64,000 nt of DNA from Lactobacillus sp. YT155 (GCF_030504545.1 NZ_JAUKWP010000003.1:1-64000), one strand, 5' to 3'; shown: positions 7,453 through 17,940, counted from the first letter of the stretch. Notes: generated by a model not told the origin, from the sequence alone. Made by a program: numbers and translations.

Positions 7453-7965
7453 TGAGAAAAGATTGAAAATAGTTAGTTTTTCGTTGAGCTTGATTTTGTA
7501 ATACGGTGAAACATCGGATTTTTGAATTCTTTGATAAGCTTTTATTCGATATTTTTTGAGATTTGAAAGGATTTCTTTTTCTGATCTTTCAAATAGATCT
7601 ATGTTTTCAAGAGTGAAATATAAATAACGACAGTTGATATTTTGACGAATTATCTCTAAGTCACTTTCAAAGAAATCATAGATCACTTTTTGAGTGGGCC
7701 CGCCACCAAAGACATCATCAGCTAAAATAGAAATTCTATCTAATATATACATATCATCAATTTGTTTAATTCCCCAAAGAACAGAGCCACGGCCTAACGA
7801 ATTACCATTAGAAAAACTGACCAAATATTCAAAATTAAGATTCTTCTTGAAAAGCTCTCCAACGTATTCAGACTCTGGCCAACTAAAAGGATGGTAGTTG
7901 CTTTTGATCCAATTCTTTTTCTGTTCTAGATTCATCTTGGAACTATTTACAATTTTTGTTTTCAT
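7447..7965 (-). CDS. Unrecognised 172-aa soluble protein
   Basis: A 172-aa protein without signal peptide or transmembrane segments. I do not recognise a family. Visible features are an N-terminal aromatic motif (YHPFSWPESEYV), a central Gly-rich turn (SNGNSLGRGSVLW), an acidic FGGGPTQKVIYDFFESDLE stretch and a Lys-rich C-terminus. It is inserted on the minus strand between ezrA and nifZ, which are neighbours on the plus strand, so it is likely a late addition or a local inversion. No SD precedes the ATG, but TATACT lies 8 nt upstream, so the mRNA may be leaderless. It shares its terminator with ezrA. Confidence 0.7.
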   Translation of the reverse strand: MKTKIVNSSKMNLEQKKNWIKSNYHPFSWPESEYVGELFKKNLNFEYLVSFSNGNSLGRGSVLWGIKQIDDMYILDRISILADDVFGGGPTQKVIYDFFESDLEIIRQNINCRYLYFTLENIDLFERSEKEILSNLKKYRIKAYQRIQKSDVSPYYKIKLNEKLTIFNLFSK

Positions 7966-7973
7966 AATAGTTA

Positions 7974-7979
7974 AGTATA
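7974..7979 (-). promoter_or_regulatory. -10 box directly upstream of the 172-aa gene
   Basis: TATACT on the minus strand ends 8 nt before the ATG, so transcription would start at or within 2 nt of the start codon. Confidence 0.45.
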
Positions 7980-8085
7980 CATTATTTTAGAAAGTTATTA
8001 AGTATCAGTAGATGCTTAATTTATGTAAATGTTATATGATATTAAAGTTAAAAACAGTGTATTATTTGAAACGGTGGTAGATAAA

Positions 8086-9231
8086 ATGATTTACTTTGAC
8101 AATTCGGCAACTACAAAAATCAATGCCGATGTATTAAAAACCTATGAAAAAGTTTCAACGGACTTTTATGGTAATCCTTCTAGTCTTCATAAGTACGGCG
8201 AGAAGGCTTTTCAAATGCTCGAGACTTCACGACAACAAATCGCTGACTTGTTAAAAGTAAAGCCAAGTGAAATCTTCTTCACTAGCAGTGGAACCGAAGG
8301 TGACAATTGGGTTATCAAAGGGACAGCTATGGAGAAGCGGGTCTTTGGGAAACATATTATTACTAGTAGTATTGAACATCCGGCAGTGTTGAATTCAATG
8401 AAGCAATTAGAAAAACTTGGTTATGAAGTAACATACTTACCAGTTGACTCAGAAGGGTTCGTTAGACCTGAGGATGTTAAAAAAGCTATTCGCAAAGAGA
8501 CGATTTTAGTTTCTATTATGGCTGTGAATAATGAAATTGGATCAATTCAACCAATCAACGAAATAGCTGCAATCTTGAATGATTATCCAACGATTCATTT
8601 TCATGTTGATGCCGTACAGGCAATTGGTAAAAACATTGATGAGCAATACATGAATGATCGTGTTGATTTCATGACTTTTTCAGGACATAAGTTCCATGCT
8701 CCTCGTGGCGTTGGTTTTGTCTACTATAAGAATGGCAAACGAATTGAAGACTTATTAAGTGGTGGCGGACAAGAAAATAATCAACGTAGTTCTACCGAGA
8801 ACACTCCGGCAATTGCTGCGATGGCTAAAGCATTAAGAATGCTGAAAGAAGACGAAGTAAATAGTGCTCAACGCGAATCAGAATTGAAAGAAATGTTAGT
8901 TAAGCATCTTGAACAAAAGAAGAATGTGACAATTTTCTCGCCGATTTCTGAAAATTTTGCGCCCAATATTGTCTGTTTCTCAATGCATGGCGTTCGTGGT
9001 GAGACAGTAGTGCATGCTTTTGAACAATATGATATTTATATCTCCACAACTAGTGCTTGTTCTTCAAAAAAAGGTGTTGAGTCAGGTACGCTGAAGGCGA
9101 TGCATGTTGATGAAAATATTGCCACTAGTGCAGTTAGAGTAAGTCTTGATAACACTAATACTAAAGAAGAAATGCAAGAGTTCATAAATGCGTTAGATAA
9201 AATCTATGAGCATTTCCAAATTCTAAATTAA
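8086..9231 (+). CDS. nifZ: Cysteine desulfurase, ThiI partner (NifZ type)
   Basis: A 381-aa PLP-dependent enzyme that removes sulfur from cysteine to form an enzyme persulfide. It has the class-V aminotransferase opening YFDNSATT, the aspartate of HFHVDAVQ, the PLP lysine in [10 protein letters not shown] (K202) and the sulfur-accepting cysteine in [10 protein letters not shown] (C325). Immediately downstream is thiI, so, as with B. subtilis NifZ, the sulfur probably goes to ThiI for tRNA 4-thiouridine. ATG 8086 is preferred: GGTGG lies just upstream, while the in-frame ATG at 8029 lacks an SD. A second desulfurase lies at 37679 with a different partner. Confidence 0.93.
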   Translation: MIYFDNSATTKINADVLKTYEKVSTDFYGNPSSLHKYGEKAFQMLETSRQQIADLLKVKPSEIFFTSSGTEGDNWVIKGTAMEKRVFGKHIITSSIEHPAVLNSMKQLEKLGYEVTYLPVDSEGFVRPEDVKKAIRKETILVSIMAVNNEIGSIQPINEIAAILNDYPTIHFHVDAVQAIGKNIDEQYMNDRVDFMTFSGHKFHAPRGVGFVYYKNGKRIEDLLSGGGQENNQRSSTENTPAIAAMAKALRMLKEDEVNSAQRESELKEMLVKHLEQKKNVTIFSPISENFAPNIVCFSMHGVRGETVVHAFEQYDIYISTTSACSSKKGVESGTLKAMHVDENIATSAVRVSLDNTNTKEEMQEFINALDKIYEHFQILN

Positions 9232-9242
9232 TAGGTGAAAGA

Positions 9243-10460
9243 ATGAATTATACTGAAATAATGGTTCGTTACGGCGAATTATCAACAAAAGGGAAAAACA
9301 GAAAAGACTTTATCAGTCGCTTGAACGGAAACGTGACTAAGGTCATGCGCGGATTAGATAAGTTGAGTATTCGTCCACATCGTGACCGAATGCATATTCA
9401 ATTGAATGGTGAAGATTACCAAGAAGTAATTACCAGATTGCGTAAGGTTTTTGGTATCCAAACTTTTTCTCCAAGTATTAAAGTCAAAAAAGATTTCGAG
9501 GAAGTAAAAAAAGTTGCTCTTGAAATGATGCAAGAAGTCTATGAAGATGGGATGACTTTCAAAGTAAACACCAGAAGATCAGACCATGAATTTGAACTTG
9601 ATACAAATGAAATCAACTTACAACTAGGGGACTACATTTTCACTAACATTGAAGGTATTCAAGCTGAAATGCGTAAACCTGATGTGAAATTGCTAGTTGA
9701 AGTTCGTCAAGATGGCATTTACTTATCTAATCAAGTTATCAAGGGTGCTGGTGGAATGCCGGTGGGAACTGCTGGCAAAGCTGAATTAATGTTATCAGGT
9801 GGAATCGATTCACCAGTAGCTGGTTATTTAGCTATGAAGCGTGGCGTTGAACTTGAGATGGTTCATTTCTACAGCCCACCTTATACAAGTGAAAATGCTT
9901 TGCGTAAGGCTAAAGAATTAACTGGTAAATTAGCAGCATACAGTGGACCAATTAAATTCATAGCCGTACCTTTTACAGAAATTCAAGAGACAATTAAGTC
10001 CGAGCTTCCTGAAGGATACTTGATGACAATCCAACGCCGATTCATGATGCGACTAACTGACTTAATTCGTGAAAGAAATAATGGTTTAGCAATTTTTAAT
10101 GGAGAAGCGGTTGGACAGGTTGCTTCTCAAACATTGGAAAGTATGGTGGCCATTAACGACGTTACCAATACACCAATTCTTCGTCCTGTTTCTAACATGG
10201 ATAAGAATGAAATCATTGAGATTGCTGAAGATATTGATACTTTTGATTTATCAATTCAACCTTTTGAGGACTGTTGTACGGTCTTTGCACCACCAAGTCC
10301 GAAGACACGACCTAATTTAGAAAAAGCTCGTTTCTATGAATCTAAATTAGATGTTGAAGGATTGATTCAACGTTCACTTGATGGAATTGTGGTATCAACT
10401 GTGATGCCAAATGAAGAATTTTTGACTCAAGAAGATACTGAAATCAACGAATTATTGTAA
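9243..10460 (+). CDS. thiI: tRNA 4-thiouridine synthase
   Basis: A 405-aa ATP-dependent sulfurtransferase that modifies U8 of tRNA. It has an N-terminal ferredoxin-like domain and a THUMP domain (about 60-165), then the PP-loop SGGIDS at 185-190 that adenylates uridine. It lacks the C-terminal rhodanese extension of the E. coli enzyme, which is the usual short form in Firmicutes that takes sulfur directly from NifZ. It starts 11 nt after nifZ, with AGGTGAAAG as SD, so the two are cotranscribed. The downstream region begins the valS T-box. Confidence 0.96.
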   Translation: MNYTEIMVRYGELSTKGKNRKDFISRLNGNVTKVMRGLDKLSIRPHRDRMHIQLNGEDYQEVITRLRKVFGIQTFSPSIKVKKDFEEVKKVALEMMQEVYEDGMTFKVNTRRSDHEFELDTNEINLQLGDYIFTNIEGIQAEMRKPDVKLLVEVRQDGIYLSNQVIKGAGGMPVGTAGKAELMLSGGIDSPVAGYLAMKRGVELEMVHFYSPPYTSENALRKAKELTGKLAAYSGPIKFIAVPFTEIQETIKSELPEGYLMTIQRRFMMRLTDLIRERNNGLAIFNGEAVGQVASQTLESMVAINDVTNTPILRPVSNMDKNEIIEIAEDIDTFDLSIQPFEDCCTVFAPPSPKTRPNLEKARFYESKLDVEGLIQRSLDGIVVSTVMPNEEFLTQEDTEINELL

Positions 10461-10465
10461 TCTTA

Positions 10466-10494
10466 TTGACTAGTCGAAAAATTTACATTAGTAT
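10466..10494 (+). promoter_or_regulatory. valS promoter
   Basis: TTGACT (10466-10471), 17-nt spacer, TAGTAT (10489-10494). It starts only 6 nt after the thiI stop. Confidence 0.75.
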
Positions 10495-10500
10495 CTTATT

Positions 10501-10742
10501 AAAGGCGTTGAGCAAGAGTTTTTTTAGTCCTTAACTTGTAGAGAAGATGAGTTGCTGAGAACATCTAGTTAAGCTAAAAAATGTTACTTGTGAGCTTATC
10601 TATACGATCGGGATACCGTTATCTATTTGAGGAGAGCGAGAGTGTGACATTTGCCGTTTATGGGAGATGGAACAGGTTTATATTCGTTCTTGAATTTAGG
10701 TGGTACCACGAGCATTCGTCCTAGTAGGCGAATGCTTTTTTT
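10501..10742 (+). promoter_or_regulatory. T-box riboswitch controlling valS
   Basis: A leader of about 240 nt ends in a canonical T-box AGGTGGTACCACG (10698-10710), with the tRNA-acceptor-pairing TGGT at 10701-10704, followed by a terminator stem GCATTCG...CGAATGC (10712-10735) and seven Ts. Uncharged tRNA-Val would stabilise the antiterminator and switch valS on. The specifier codon was not located with confidence. Confidence 0.93.
10712..10742 (+). terminator. Regulated terminator of the valS T-box
   Basis: GCATTCG pairs with CGAATGC, then TTTTTTT; alternative to the T-box antiterminator. Confidence 0.9.
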
Positions 10743-10774
10743 GTACAGAAATTATCACAAAAAGAGGTAATTCA

Positions 10775-13414
10775 ATGAAAGAAGTAAATATGGATCCAAA
10801 ATATAATCCAACCGAAGTTGAAAAAAACTTATATGACAAATGGCTTGATGAAGGTGTATTCAAACCTTCAGGCAATAAAAATGCCAAGCCATATTCAATA
10901 GTTATCCCACCTCCAAATGTCACGGGGAAACTACATTTGGGACATGCCTGGGATACAGCAATTCAAGACACTTTGATTCGCTTGAAGAGAATGCAAGGCT
11001 ACGATACTTTGTATCTTCCTGGAATGGATCATGCGGGAATCGCTACCCAAGCTAAAGTTGAAGCTAAGCTTCGTGATGAGGGGGTTGATCGTCATGAATT
11101 AGGCCGTGAAAAATTTGTCGAACAAGTCTGGGCTTGGAAAGATGAATATGCCTCAACAATTAAATCACAATGGGGTAAGTTAGGACTTTCTCTTGACTAT
11201 GACCGTGAGCGCTTTACCTTAGATGAAGGTTTGTCAAAAGCTGTTCGTAAAGTCTTTGTCCAAATGTACAATGAAGGCTTAATTTATCGTGGTGAATATA
11301 TTATTAATTGGGATCCACAATTACAAACAGCCTTGTCAGATATTGAAGTTCTTCATCAAGATGATGAAGGTGCTTTTTATCACGTCAGATATCCCTTTGC
11401 TGATGGGAGCGGCGAAATTGAAATTGCAACAACTCGTCCGGAAACAATGTTTGGTGACACAGCGGTAGCAGTTAATCCAAGTGATGAACGCTATAAAGAT
11501 TTAGTTGGCAAAGAATTAATCTTGCCATTAACTGATCGAAAAATTCCTATTATTGCCGACCATCATGTTGATAAAGACTTTGGTACTGGAATGGTTAAAA
11601 TCACCCCAGCTCATGACCCTAATGACTTTGAAGTAGGAAATCGTCATGACCTTGAGCGAATCAACGTTATGAATGATGACGGAACCATGAATGAACGTGC
11701 CGGTAAATATGTGGGAATGGACCGCTTTGATGCACGTAAGGCGTTGGTTAAAGATTTAGATACCGAAGGCTTCTTAATCAAAGTAGAGCCAATGGTTCAT
11801 AGTGTTGGACATTCTGAACGTTCAGGCGTTCAAGTTGAACCACGTCTTTCAACCCAATGGTTCGTGAAGATGAAACCATTAGCTGATACTGCCATTAAGA
11901 ACCAGTCAACTGATGACAAGGTTAATTTCGTTCCTGATCGTTTTGAAAACACATATCGTCAATGGATGGAAAATGTCCACGATTGGGTTATTTCACGTCA
12001 ATTATGGTGGGGACATCGAATTCCTGCTTGGTACCACAAGGAAACCGGTGAAATGTACGTTGGCGAAGAAGCACCAGCAGATATTGAAAATTGGGAACAA
12101 GAAAATGATGTGCTAGATACTTGGTTCTCAAGTGCTTTATGGCCGTTTTCAACAATGGGTTGGCCAGATGTTGACAGTGCGGATTATCAAAGATATTTCC
12201 CAACTAATACTTTAGTAACTGGCTATGATATTATCTTCTTCTGGGTTTCTCGAATGATTTTCCAAAGTTTGAAATTTACTAACGAACGTCCATTTGAAAA
12301 TGTAGTAATTCATGGACTAATTAGAGATGAGAACGGTAAGAAGATGAGTAAGTCATTGGGTAACGGAATTGATCCAATGGATGTCATTGAAAAATATGGA
12401 GCTGATGCCTTACGCTGGTTCTTATTAAATGGTTCAACTCCTGGACAAGACACACGTTTTAGTTACGACAAAATGGATGCAGCCTGGAACTTTATCAATA
12501 AGATTTGGAATGCTAGCCGTTACGTAATTATGAACTTGGAAGATACTCCTGAACCCCAAGACTTACCAAATATGTCACAAAATGATTTAACCGATGATTG
12601 GATTCTGGCTAGACTGAATGAAACTGTCGGTGAAGTTAATGACTTATTTGAGAAATTTGAATTCGGTGAAGTTGGACGTAGTATGTACAACTTCATTTGG
12701 AATGATTTCTGTGACTGGTATATTGAGATGTCTAAGGCAACGCTTAATGGCGATGATGAAGAAGCAAAAGCTCATAAGCGTTACGTATTAGCATATGTCC
12801 TTGACCAAGTCTTGAAATTGATGCACCCAATCATGCCATTTGTAACTGAGAAGATTTGGTTAAGCATGCAATACAGTGGTAAGTCAATTTCTCTTAAAGA
12901 GTATCCTGAAGTACATAGTGAATTTAATAATTCCGATGCGATTTCAAATATGACAACGATGATAGATTTAATAAAAGCTATCAGAAAGATGCGCTCTGAT
13001 GCTAATGCACCATTGTCAAATCCAGTTGATATCATTATTAAACCAAGTGATGACGAAACTAAGAAAATCATTGAAGAAAATATTGAATATGTTGATCGTT
13101 TTGGACATCCAAAAGAATTAACAATTAGCTTGGATGCTAAAGCTCCTGAACTAGCAATGACCGAAGTAATTAACGGAGCAGAAATCTACGTACCACTAGC
13201 GGAATTAATCAATATCGACGATGAAATCAAACGTCAAGAAGATGAACTTGCTAAGGTACAAGCTGATTTAGACTTTGTTAACAAGAAACTTTCTAACGAG
13301 AAGTTCGTTGCCAACGCTCCAGAACAAGTGGTAGCAGAACAACGTGAAAAACTTGCTAGCTACGAAGAAAGAAAACAAAAAATTGAAGCAAGAATTGCAC
13401 AATTGAAGAATTAA
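10775..13414 (+). CDS. valS: Valyl-tRNA synthetase
   Basis: An 879-aa class Ia synthetase that charges tRNA-Val. It has the HIGH motif as HLGH at 54-57 ([10 protein letters not shown]), a CP1 editing domain in the middle, KMSKS at 523-527, the anticodon-binding helical domain, and a C-terminal coiled-coil arm (about 810-879, Glu/Lys/Gln-rich) typical of ValS. The start is ATG 10775, with AGAGG at 10763-10767; an in-frame GTG at 10700 lies inside the T-box. It is expressed from the T-box leader and followed by a strong terminator, so it is monocistronic. Confidence 0.98.
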   Translation: MKEVNMDPKYNPTEVEKNLYDKWLDEGVFKPSGNKNAKPYSIVIPPPNVTGKLHLGHAWDTAIQDTLIRLKRMQGYDTLYLPGMDHAGIATQAKVEAKLRDEGVDRHELGREKFVEQVWAWKDEYASTIKSQWGKLGLSLDYDRERFTLDEGLSKAVRKVFVQMYNEGLIYRGEYIINWDPQLQTALSDIEVLHQDDEGAFYHVRYPFADGSGEIEIATTRPETMFGDTAVAVNPSDERYKDLVGKELILPLTDRKIPIIADHHVDKDFGTGMVKITPAHDPNDFEVGNRHDLERINVMNDDGTMNERAGKYVGMDRFDARKALVKDLDTEGFLIKVEPMVHSVGHSERSGVQVEPRLSTQWFVKMKPLADTAIKNQSTDDKVNFVPDRFENTYRQWMENVHDWVISRQLWWGHRIPAWYHKETGEMYVGEEAPADIENWEQENDVLDTWFSSALWPFSTMGWPDVDSADYQRYFPTNTLVTGYDIIFFWVSRMIFQSLKFTNERPFENVVIHGLIRDENGKKMSKSLGNGIDPMDVIEKYGADALRWFLLNGSTPGQDTRFSYDKMDAAWNFINKIWNASRYVIMNLEDTPEPQDLPNMSQNDLTDDWILARLNETVGEVNDLFEKFEFGEVGRSMYNFIWNDFCDWYIEMSKATLNGDDEEAKAHKRYVLAYVLDQVLKLMHPIMPFVTEKIWLSMQYSGKSISLKEYPEVHSEFNNSDAISNMTTMIDLIKAIRKMRSDANAPLSNPVDIIIKPSDDETKKIIEENIEYVDRFGHPKELTISLDAKAPELAMTEVINGAEIYVPLAELINIDDEIKRQEDELAKVQADLDFVNKKLSNEKFVANAPEQVVAEQREKLASYEERKQKIEARIAQLKN

Positions 13415-13440
13415 AAAAGTAGGCGAAAGCCTGCTTTTTT
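13413..13440 (+). terminator. valS terminator
   Basis: AAGTAGGC and GCCTGCTT pair around GAAA, then six Ts; the folC promoter begins in the T run. Confidence 0.9.
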
Positions 13441-13448
13441 GGTATAAC
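13440..13448 (+). promoter_or_regulatory. folC extended -10 promoter abutting the start codon
   Basis: TGGTATAAC (TGn plus TATAAC at 13443-13448) follows the valS terminator T run at once; the folC ATG is at 13455, where transcription should begin. Confidence 0.55.
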
Positions 13449-13454
13449 TAATTT

Positions 13455-14690
13455 ATGACAAAAGTTGAAGAAACAATTAAATATATTCATGGATTACCTA
13501 AGTTTCATAAGACGGCGGACTTCGCAAATATCAAAGAAGTTTTGAGTCGCTTAAATAATCCGCAAAATGATTATCAGACGATTCATATCACCGGCACAAA
13601 TGGCAAAGGGTCAGTGGCTCATTTTATTAATCAAATGCTGATTAATTCTGATTATCAGGTAGGGATGTTCACTTCGCCTTATATCGAAGAATTCAACGAG
13701 CGAATTCAGATTAATAATCGTTTTATTTCTGATGAGGAATTAATTCACTTAGTTGAACAAGTTAAAAATGTAGCTGGTGAGATTTCGTTAGTAGAATTTG
13801 AATTCGTAACTATTTTAGGTTTTCTATATTTTAGTTTGCATCAAGTAGATGTGGCAGTGATTGAAGTTGGGATTGGCGGATACCGGGATAAAACCAACGT
13901 TGTTGATGCCGACATTGCCGTAATTAATAATATTGGTTTGGATCATCAAGCTCTGATTGGACCAACACTAGAGGATATTGCAGTTGAAAAATCTGGAATC
14001 ATTAAAAGAAATAGTGTGGCAATTTTAGGTGATATTGAGGCTGAATTATGGTCAATATTTGAAGAAAAAGCTCAGGTAGAATCTGCTAAACTACTAAAAT
14101 ATGGTAGTGATTTTCACGCTTCAAAAATTGTTGATGAAAATTTCAAGTTCCAATCGAATGAATTATCAATTAACGACTTAATGTTAGCAACGGCAGGAGA
14201 TTTTCAAATTAAAAATGCCACAGTAGCAATTGAAGCATTTATTGAATATCAAAAATTGCGACAACAAGAAATCGATGTACAAATCATCAGACAATCGATT
14301 TCTCAAGTTCAGATGTTAACTCGCCTACAAGTTATCCGTAATCATCCTCGAATAGTCCTTGATGGCGCTCATAATGTACATGCAGCAAAGGAACTAGTTA
14401 GAACTTTTCAAAAGCAAGATGTGAAAATTTTAGTGGCTATTATGAAAGACAAAAATTTCCAGGCTGTTCTAAAGGAATTGTCGAAGATTTCATCGGATAT
14501 AACTTTAACAACTTTTGAGGAAAATCGGAGTCTAAGTCAAGATGATATTGTTCAAAGCCAGCTTGAATATCCATTCATAAATGACTGGCATCAATTTATT
14601 ACTGATTTTGTTCGAGAAGATTCAGATGAAACTTTATTAGTAACTGGGTCGATTCATTTTGTTTCACTAGTTCGACAAGATTTTACGTAA
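13455..14690 (+). CDS. folC: Folylpolyglutamate synthase / dihydrofolate synthase
   Basis: A 411-aa Mur-ligase-family enzyme that adds glutamate to folates (and usually to dihydropteroate), using ATP. The P-loop is GTNGKGS at 47-53, and the family omega-loop region (MFTSPYIEEFNERI) and the VEVGIGGYRDKTNV block are present; the C-terminal domain starts near 290. Length is typical. No Shine-Dalgarno sequence precedes the ATG; instead a -10 box ends 6 nt before it, which points to a leaderless mRNA. radC follows after 18 nt. Confidence 0.95.
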   Translation: MTKVEETIKYIHGLPKFHKTADFANIKEVLSRLNNPQNDYQTIHITGTNGKGSVAHFINQMLINSDYQVGMFTSPYIEEFNERIQINNRFISDEELIHLVEQVKNVAGEISLVEFEFVTILGFLYFSLHQVDVAVIEVGIGGYRDKTNVVDADIAVINNIGLDHQALIGPTLEDIAVEKSGIIKRNSVAILGDIEAELWSIFEEKAQVESAKLLKYGSDFHASKIVDENFKFQSNELSINDLMLATAGDFQIKNATVAIEAFIEYQKLRQQEIDVQIIRQSISQVQMLTRLQVIRNHPRIVLDGAHNVHAAKELVRTFQKQDVKILVAIMKDKNFQAVLKELSKISSDITLTTFEENRSLSQDDIVQSQLEYPFINDWHQFITDFVREDSDETLLVTGSIHFVSLVRQDFT

Positions 14691-14708
14691 TTTCATTTTA
14701 GTAATGAG

Positions 14709-15365
14709 GTGAGTGAAATCGATATTAGAGAAACGGCAGCCGAATTTGGTGTTGAGAGTTTAAATGATTTTGAAATTATCAAGTTGTTGATTAGATCGGG
14801 AAATAAGTCTGCATCAGTTGAAGAAATTGCCCATGATTTTTTGAATAAATATCAAAATATAGCTGAAGTTGATTTTGCAAGTATTAAACAACTCCAAGAA
14901 ATTAAGGGATTGGGGAAATGCCGAGCTATCGAAATTAAAGCTGCAATTGAACTTGGCAAACGAGTACAGGCGGGCAAAACTGTCAGATATCAAGAAATTA
15001 ATTCTAGTAAAGCCATTGGCGAGTTGTTAATTAATAAGTTAACTGGACAAACTCAGGAACTGGTTATGGTGGTTTATTTGGACACGAAGAATCAGATTAT
15101 TAAACTAGATAATATCTTTAAAGGAACATTGAATTCGACAACGGTTCATCCACGAGATATTTTTCGTCGTTGTTTGCAACTTTCCGCATCTAAATTTATT
15201 GTGGCCCATAATCATCCGAGCGGTATTATATCGGTATCTGATGCCGATCTCGAATTTACTAATCGATTATTGAAATGTAGTGAGTTGATAGGTTGCGAAC
15301 TATTGGATCATTTAATTATTGGTAAAGATTCCTATCTTAGCTTGAAAGAGGAGTCGCTAATGTAG
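14709..15365 (+). CDS. radC: RadC-family JAMM-domain protein
   Basis: A 218-aa protein with an N-terminal helix-hairpin-helix region (IKQLQEIKGLGKCRAIEIKA) and a C-terminal JAMM metalloprotease-like domain with HNHPSG (H167, H169) and the downstream aspartate of SDADLE. Once thought to act in DNA repair, the family's true activity is unsettled. The start codon is uncertain: GTG 14709 overlaps the purine-rich GAGGTGAG, and no ATG is in frame nearby, so a rare codon slightly downstream (ATC 14718) cannot be excluded. It sits between folC and mreB, its usual position in lactobacilli. Confidence 0.92.
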   Translation: MSEIDIRETAAEFGVESLNDFEIIKLLIRSGNKSASVEEIAHDFLNKYQNIAEVDFASIKQLQEIKGLGKCRAIEIKAAIELGKRVQAGKTVRYQEINSSKAIGELLINKLTGQTQELVMVVYLDTKNQIIKLDNIFKGTLNSTTVHPRDIFRRCLQLSASKFIVAHNHPSGIISVSDADLEFTNRLLKCSELIGCELLDHLIIGKDSYLSLKEESLM

Positions 15366-15413
15366 GAAAATAGCCGGGTAAGTTAAATAGGCATCTTTTT
15401 TTGAATCTATTTA

Positions 15414-15422
15414 TGATATAAT
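15414..15422 (+). promoter_or_regulatory. mreB promoter (extended -10)
   Basis: TGATATAAT: TGn followed by a perfect TATAAT at 15417-15422, with a poor -35. It opens the mreBCD operon. Confidence 0.7.
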
Positions 15423-15458
15423 CTTTCTAATATTACGTAACTAAAGGAGCGGTTTATT

Positions 15459-16457
15459 TTGTTTGGAATTGGCACAAGAAATATAGGGATTGATTTAGGT
15501 ACAGCGAACACACTTGTATACGTTGACGGTAAAGGAATAGTTTTGAACGAACCTTCCGTTGTTGCAAAAAATACTTCGACAGGTGAAGTTGTTGCGGTCG
15601 GAGAAGAAGCACGTGAAATGATTGGTAGAACACCGGGGAGCATTGTTGCAATTCGTCCAATGAAGGACGGAGTTATTGCTGACTATGATACAACGGCTGC
15701 CATGATGAAATACTTCTTGGAAAAAACCATTGGCAATACTAAACCTTTAGTTATGGTTTGTGTACCAAGTGGCGTAACTGAAGTTGAGAAGCGCGCTGTT
15801 GTTGAAGCTACTCAACAAGCAGGAGCTAAAGAAGCTTATGTAATTGAAGAACCATTTGCTGCAGCTATTGGAGCAGGACTTCCTGTAATGGATCCAACTG
15901 GTAGTATGGTAGTTGATATTGGTGGTGGAACTACTGATGTTGCTACAATTGCTTTAGGTGGAATCGTTTCATCACGTTCAATTCGTGTTGCGGGTGATAA
16001 GTTCGATGAATCTATCATTTCATACATCAGACAACAATACAGTCTATTAGTTGGTGAAAGAACTGCTGAACAAATCAAAATGGAAATTGGCTCAGCTTCA
16101 GTTCAAAAAGCTGATGAAGGAAAATCCATTTCAATTCGTGGACGTGACTTGATGACAGGTCTTCCTAAGACTATCGAATTAACTTCAGTTGATGCAGCTC
16201 GTGCTATTCAAGAAGACGTTAATGAAATTGTTACTGCTGTTAAAGAAACTCTTGAAGAAACATCACCCGAAATTGCCGCTGATATTATTGATCACGGAAT
16301 CGTTTTAACTGGTGGTGGAGCTTTGCTTGGAAATCTTGCAGAAGTTATCTCTGATGAAACTAGTGTTCCAGTTTTCATCGCACAAGATGCACTTGAATGT
16401 GTAGCTATTGGAACTGGAGAATCTCTTAAAAATATCGACGTTATCAGACGTCACTAA
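15459..16457 (+). CDS. mreB: Rod-shape determining protein MreB
   Basis: A 332-aa bacterial actin that forms membrane-associated filaments directing lateral wall synthesis. Phosphate-1 motif [13 protein letters not shown] near the N-terminus, phosphate-2 [12 protein letters not shown], and the adenosine loop [10 protein letters not shown] near 285 are all present. The start is TTG 15459 with AAAGGAG at 15443-15449. It is first in mreBCD; a weak stem-loop with a T run separates it from mreC. The gene implies a rod-shaped cell. Confidence 0.98.
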   Translation: MFGIGTRNIGIDLGTANTLVYVDGKGIVLNEPSVVAKNTSTGEVVAVGEEAREMIGRTPGSIVAIRPMKDGVIADYDTTAAMMKYFLEKTIGNTKPLVMVCVPSGVTEVEKRAVVEATQQAGAKEAYVIEEPFAAAIGAGLPVMDPTGSMVVDIGGGTTDVATIALGGIVSSRSIRVAGDKFDESIISYIRQQYSLLVGERTAEQIKMEIGSASVQKADEGKSISIRGRDLMTGLPKTIELTSVDAARAIQEDVNEIVTAVKETLEETSPEIAADIIDHGIVLTGGGALLGNLAEVISDETSVPVFIAQDALECVAIGTGESLKNIDVIRRH

Positions 16458-16464
16458 CAGATTT

Positions 16465-16490
16465 GTGGATGAATAATCCACTTTTTCTTT
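16465..16490 (+). terminator. Weak attenuator between mreB and mreC
   Basis: GTGGAT (16465-16470) and ATCCAC (16476-16481) form a 6-bp stem followed by TTTTTCTTT. Probably partial termination that keeps mreB mRNA in excess of mreCD. Confidence 0.5.
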
Positions 16491-16511
16491 AAGTATTGGG
16501 AGTAGTAAAGA

Positions 16512-17369
16512 ATGAATAAGTTTTTCTCAAATAAAAAATTAATTATCTTGATGATTGCGGTTATTTTTACTTTTGGATTAATAGCTGTATCTTTGAATAT
16601 TCGTGATAATAAAAATGACTCACCATTTTTCCAACAAGCTGGTAATGATACTACCAGTTTATTTGGGAGAATCATTTCTACTCCGGTTAATGCAATTCGT
16701 AACTTTGGAAATAACGCTTCAGATTTGATGAACACTTATTCCGAGAATAAACGTCTAAAAGCTAAATTAAGTGAATATGAACAAACTAAAGTTGAACTAA
16801 GTACTAAGAATAATGAAAATAAGGATTTGAAGAAACAACTAGATCTTTATAATACTTTGACTGATTATTCGCGAATCAATGCTTCAGTTATCAACCGTTC
16901 ACCAAGTGACTGGCAAAATTATTTAACTATTAATCGTGGCTCTCTAAAAGGAATCAAGAAGAATATGCCAGTTATGTCTGGTTCGGGTTTGATCGGTCGA
17001 ATTGCTGATGTTAATAAAACTAGTTCCAAAGTAGAGTTAATTTCATCTGAGAATTCCTCAAGTAACCGTTTTGCAGCTGAAGTATTGTCAACTTCATTGA
17101 ACGTTAACGGAGTTATTACAGGTTATAATACTAATTCTGGATTGCTTGAAATGACACAAGTGAATACAGTTGATGGGGTTGTGACGGGGCAAAAAATTAT
17201 TACCTCTGGTTTAGGTGGAATCACTCCACGTGGATTGTATATTGGAAAAGTTCTAAGTGTTAAAAAAGATAACTACGGACTTTCAAATGTTATCTATATT
17301 AAACCGGCTACTGATTTAACTAAGTTCACAGTTGTGACGGTTATTGATAGAAGCGTAGGTGATAACTAA
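16512..17369 (+). CDS. mreC: Rod-shape determining protein MreC
   Basis: A 285-aa bitopic protein: one N-terminal transmembrane helix (about 9-27), a coiled coil (about 70-110, NKRLKAKLSEYEQTK...) and an extracellular beta-barrel domain to the C-terminus with SRINASVINRSPSDWQNY and SGLGGITPRGLYIGKV. MreC links cytoplasmic MreB to penicillin-binding proteins. The SD is TTGGGAGTA (16496-16504), 7 nt before ATG; that sequence is perfectly complementary to part of the small RNA described near 63 kb. Its stop overlaps the mreD start (TAATG). Confidence 0.95.
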   Translation: MNKFFSNKKLIILMIAVIFTFGLIAVSLNIRDNKNDSPFFQQAGNDTTSLFGRIISTPVNAIRNFGNNASDLMNTYSENKRLKAKLSEYEQTKVELSTKNNENKDLKKQLDLYNTLTDYSRINASVINRSPSDWQNYLTINRGSLKGIKKNMPVMSGSGLIGRIADVNKTSSKVELISSENSSSNRFAAEVLSTSLNVNGVITGYNTNSGLLEMTQVNTVDGVVTGQKIITSGLGGITPRGLYIGKVLSVKKDNYGLSNVIYIKPATDLTKFTVVTVIDRSVGDN

Positions 17370-17908
17370 TGAAGAGAGTCGTTAACACATTCAAAGTTAT
17401 TGGCCCATTTGTTATGTTGGCCGTTGCTTTTTATTTAGATGGAATCTTGAAATTAGGATTAGATTTTTTGAACAGTGGGAATAATAATGGTTTGCCACAA
17501 ATAATGTTGATGGTTTTTGTCATGTTTGCTTTTAAGTTTGACATGAACCGTGAGCTGATTGTCTATTCATTTGTTTTTGGATTTTTATACGACATTTACT
17601 ATATGAATATATTCGGTGTCTATACGGTAATTTTGCCACTGTTTGTCAGTTTGTTGTTATTTGCTAAAGAATATTTTCCTGATTCAATCATTATTGAAAC
17701 CTCATATTATCTACTAGTACTAGTGGCAATGCATACCGTAGTGTTTGTATTAGGTTTAATCTTTAAAACTGTGAATTTGAATTTTATTGATTTTCTATCA
17801 TTTACAATTTGGCCAACAGTCTGGTTCAATTTGATTATTTTTCTTCTACTATATGTGCCATTGTCATGGTTAATTTATAAATTAATTGATTTAAGAAGAG
17901 TGTTTTAA
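17369..17908 (+). CDS. mreD: Rod-shape determining protein MreD
   Basis: A 179-aa integral membrane protein with about five transmembrane helices and almost no soluble part, the normal composition of MreD, which completes the elongasome core with MreC and RodA/PBP2. It starts at the ATG inside TAATG of the mreC stop, so it is translationally coupled. Sequence conservation in this family is low; identity rests on hydrophobicity, length and operon position. It is ended by a strong terminator. minC and minD, which often follow in relatives, are absent. Confidence 0.92.
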   Translation: MKRVVNTFKVIGPFVMLAVAFYLDGILKLGLDFLNSGNNNGLPQIMLMVFVMFAFKFDMNRELIVYSFVFGFLYDIYYMNIFGVYTVILPLFVSLLLFAKEYFPDSIIIETSYYLLVLVAMHTVVFVLGLIFKTVNLNFIDFLSFTIWPTVWFNLIIFLLLYVPLSWLIYKLIDLRRVF

Positions 17909-17934
17909 AAGGCAAGTTTTACTTGCCTTTTTTG
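17907..17934 (+). terminator. mreBCD terminator
   Basis: AAAAGGCAAGT pairs with ACTTGCCTTTT around TTT, then a T run. Confidence 0.92.
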
Positions 17935-17940
17935 TTATCT

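Noticed and set aside
15407-15643. Minus-strand frames opposite the start of mreB
   Set aside because: They lie fully opposite a clear actin-family gene and its promoter, without SD or promoter of their own.
16465-16490. End of the mreB operon
   Set aside because: The stem has only six pairs and mreC starts 22 nt later with an SD; partial attenuation fits better than operon separation.
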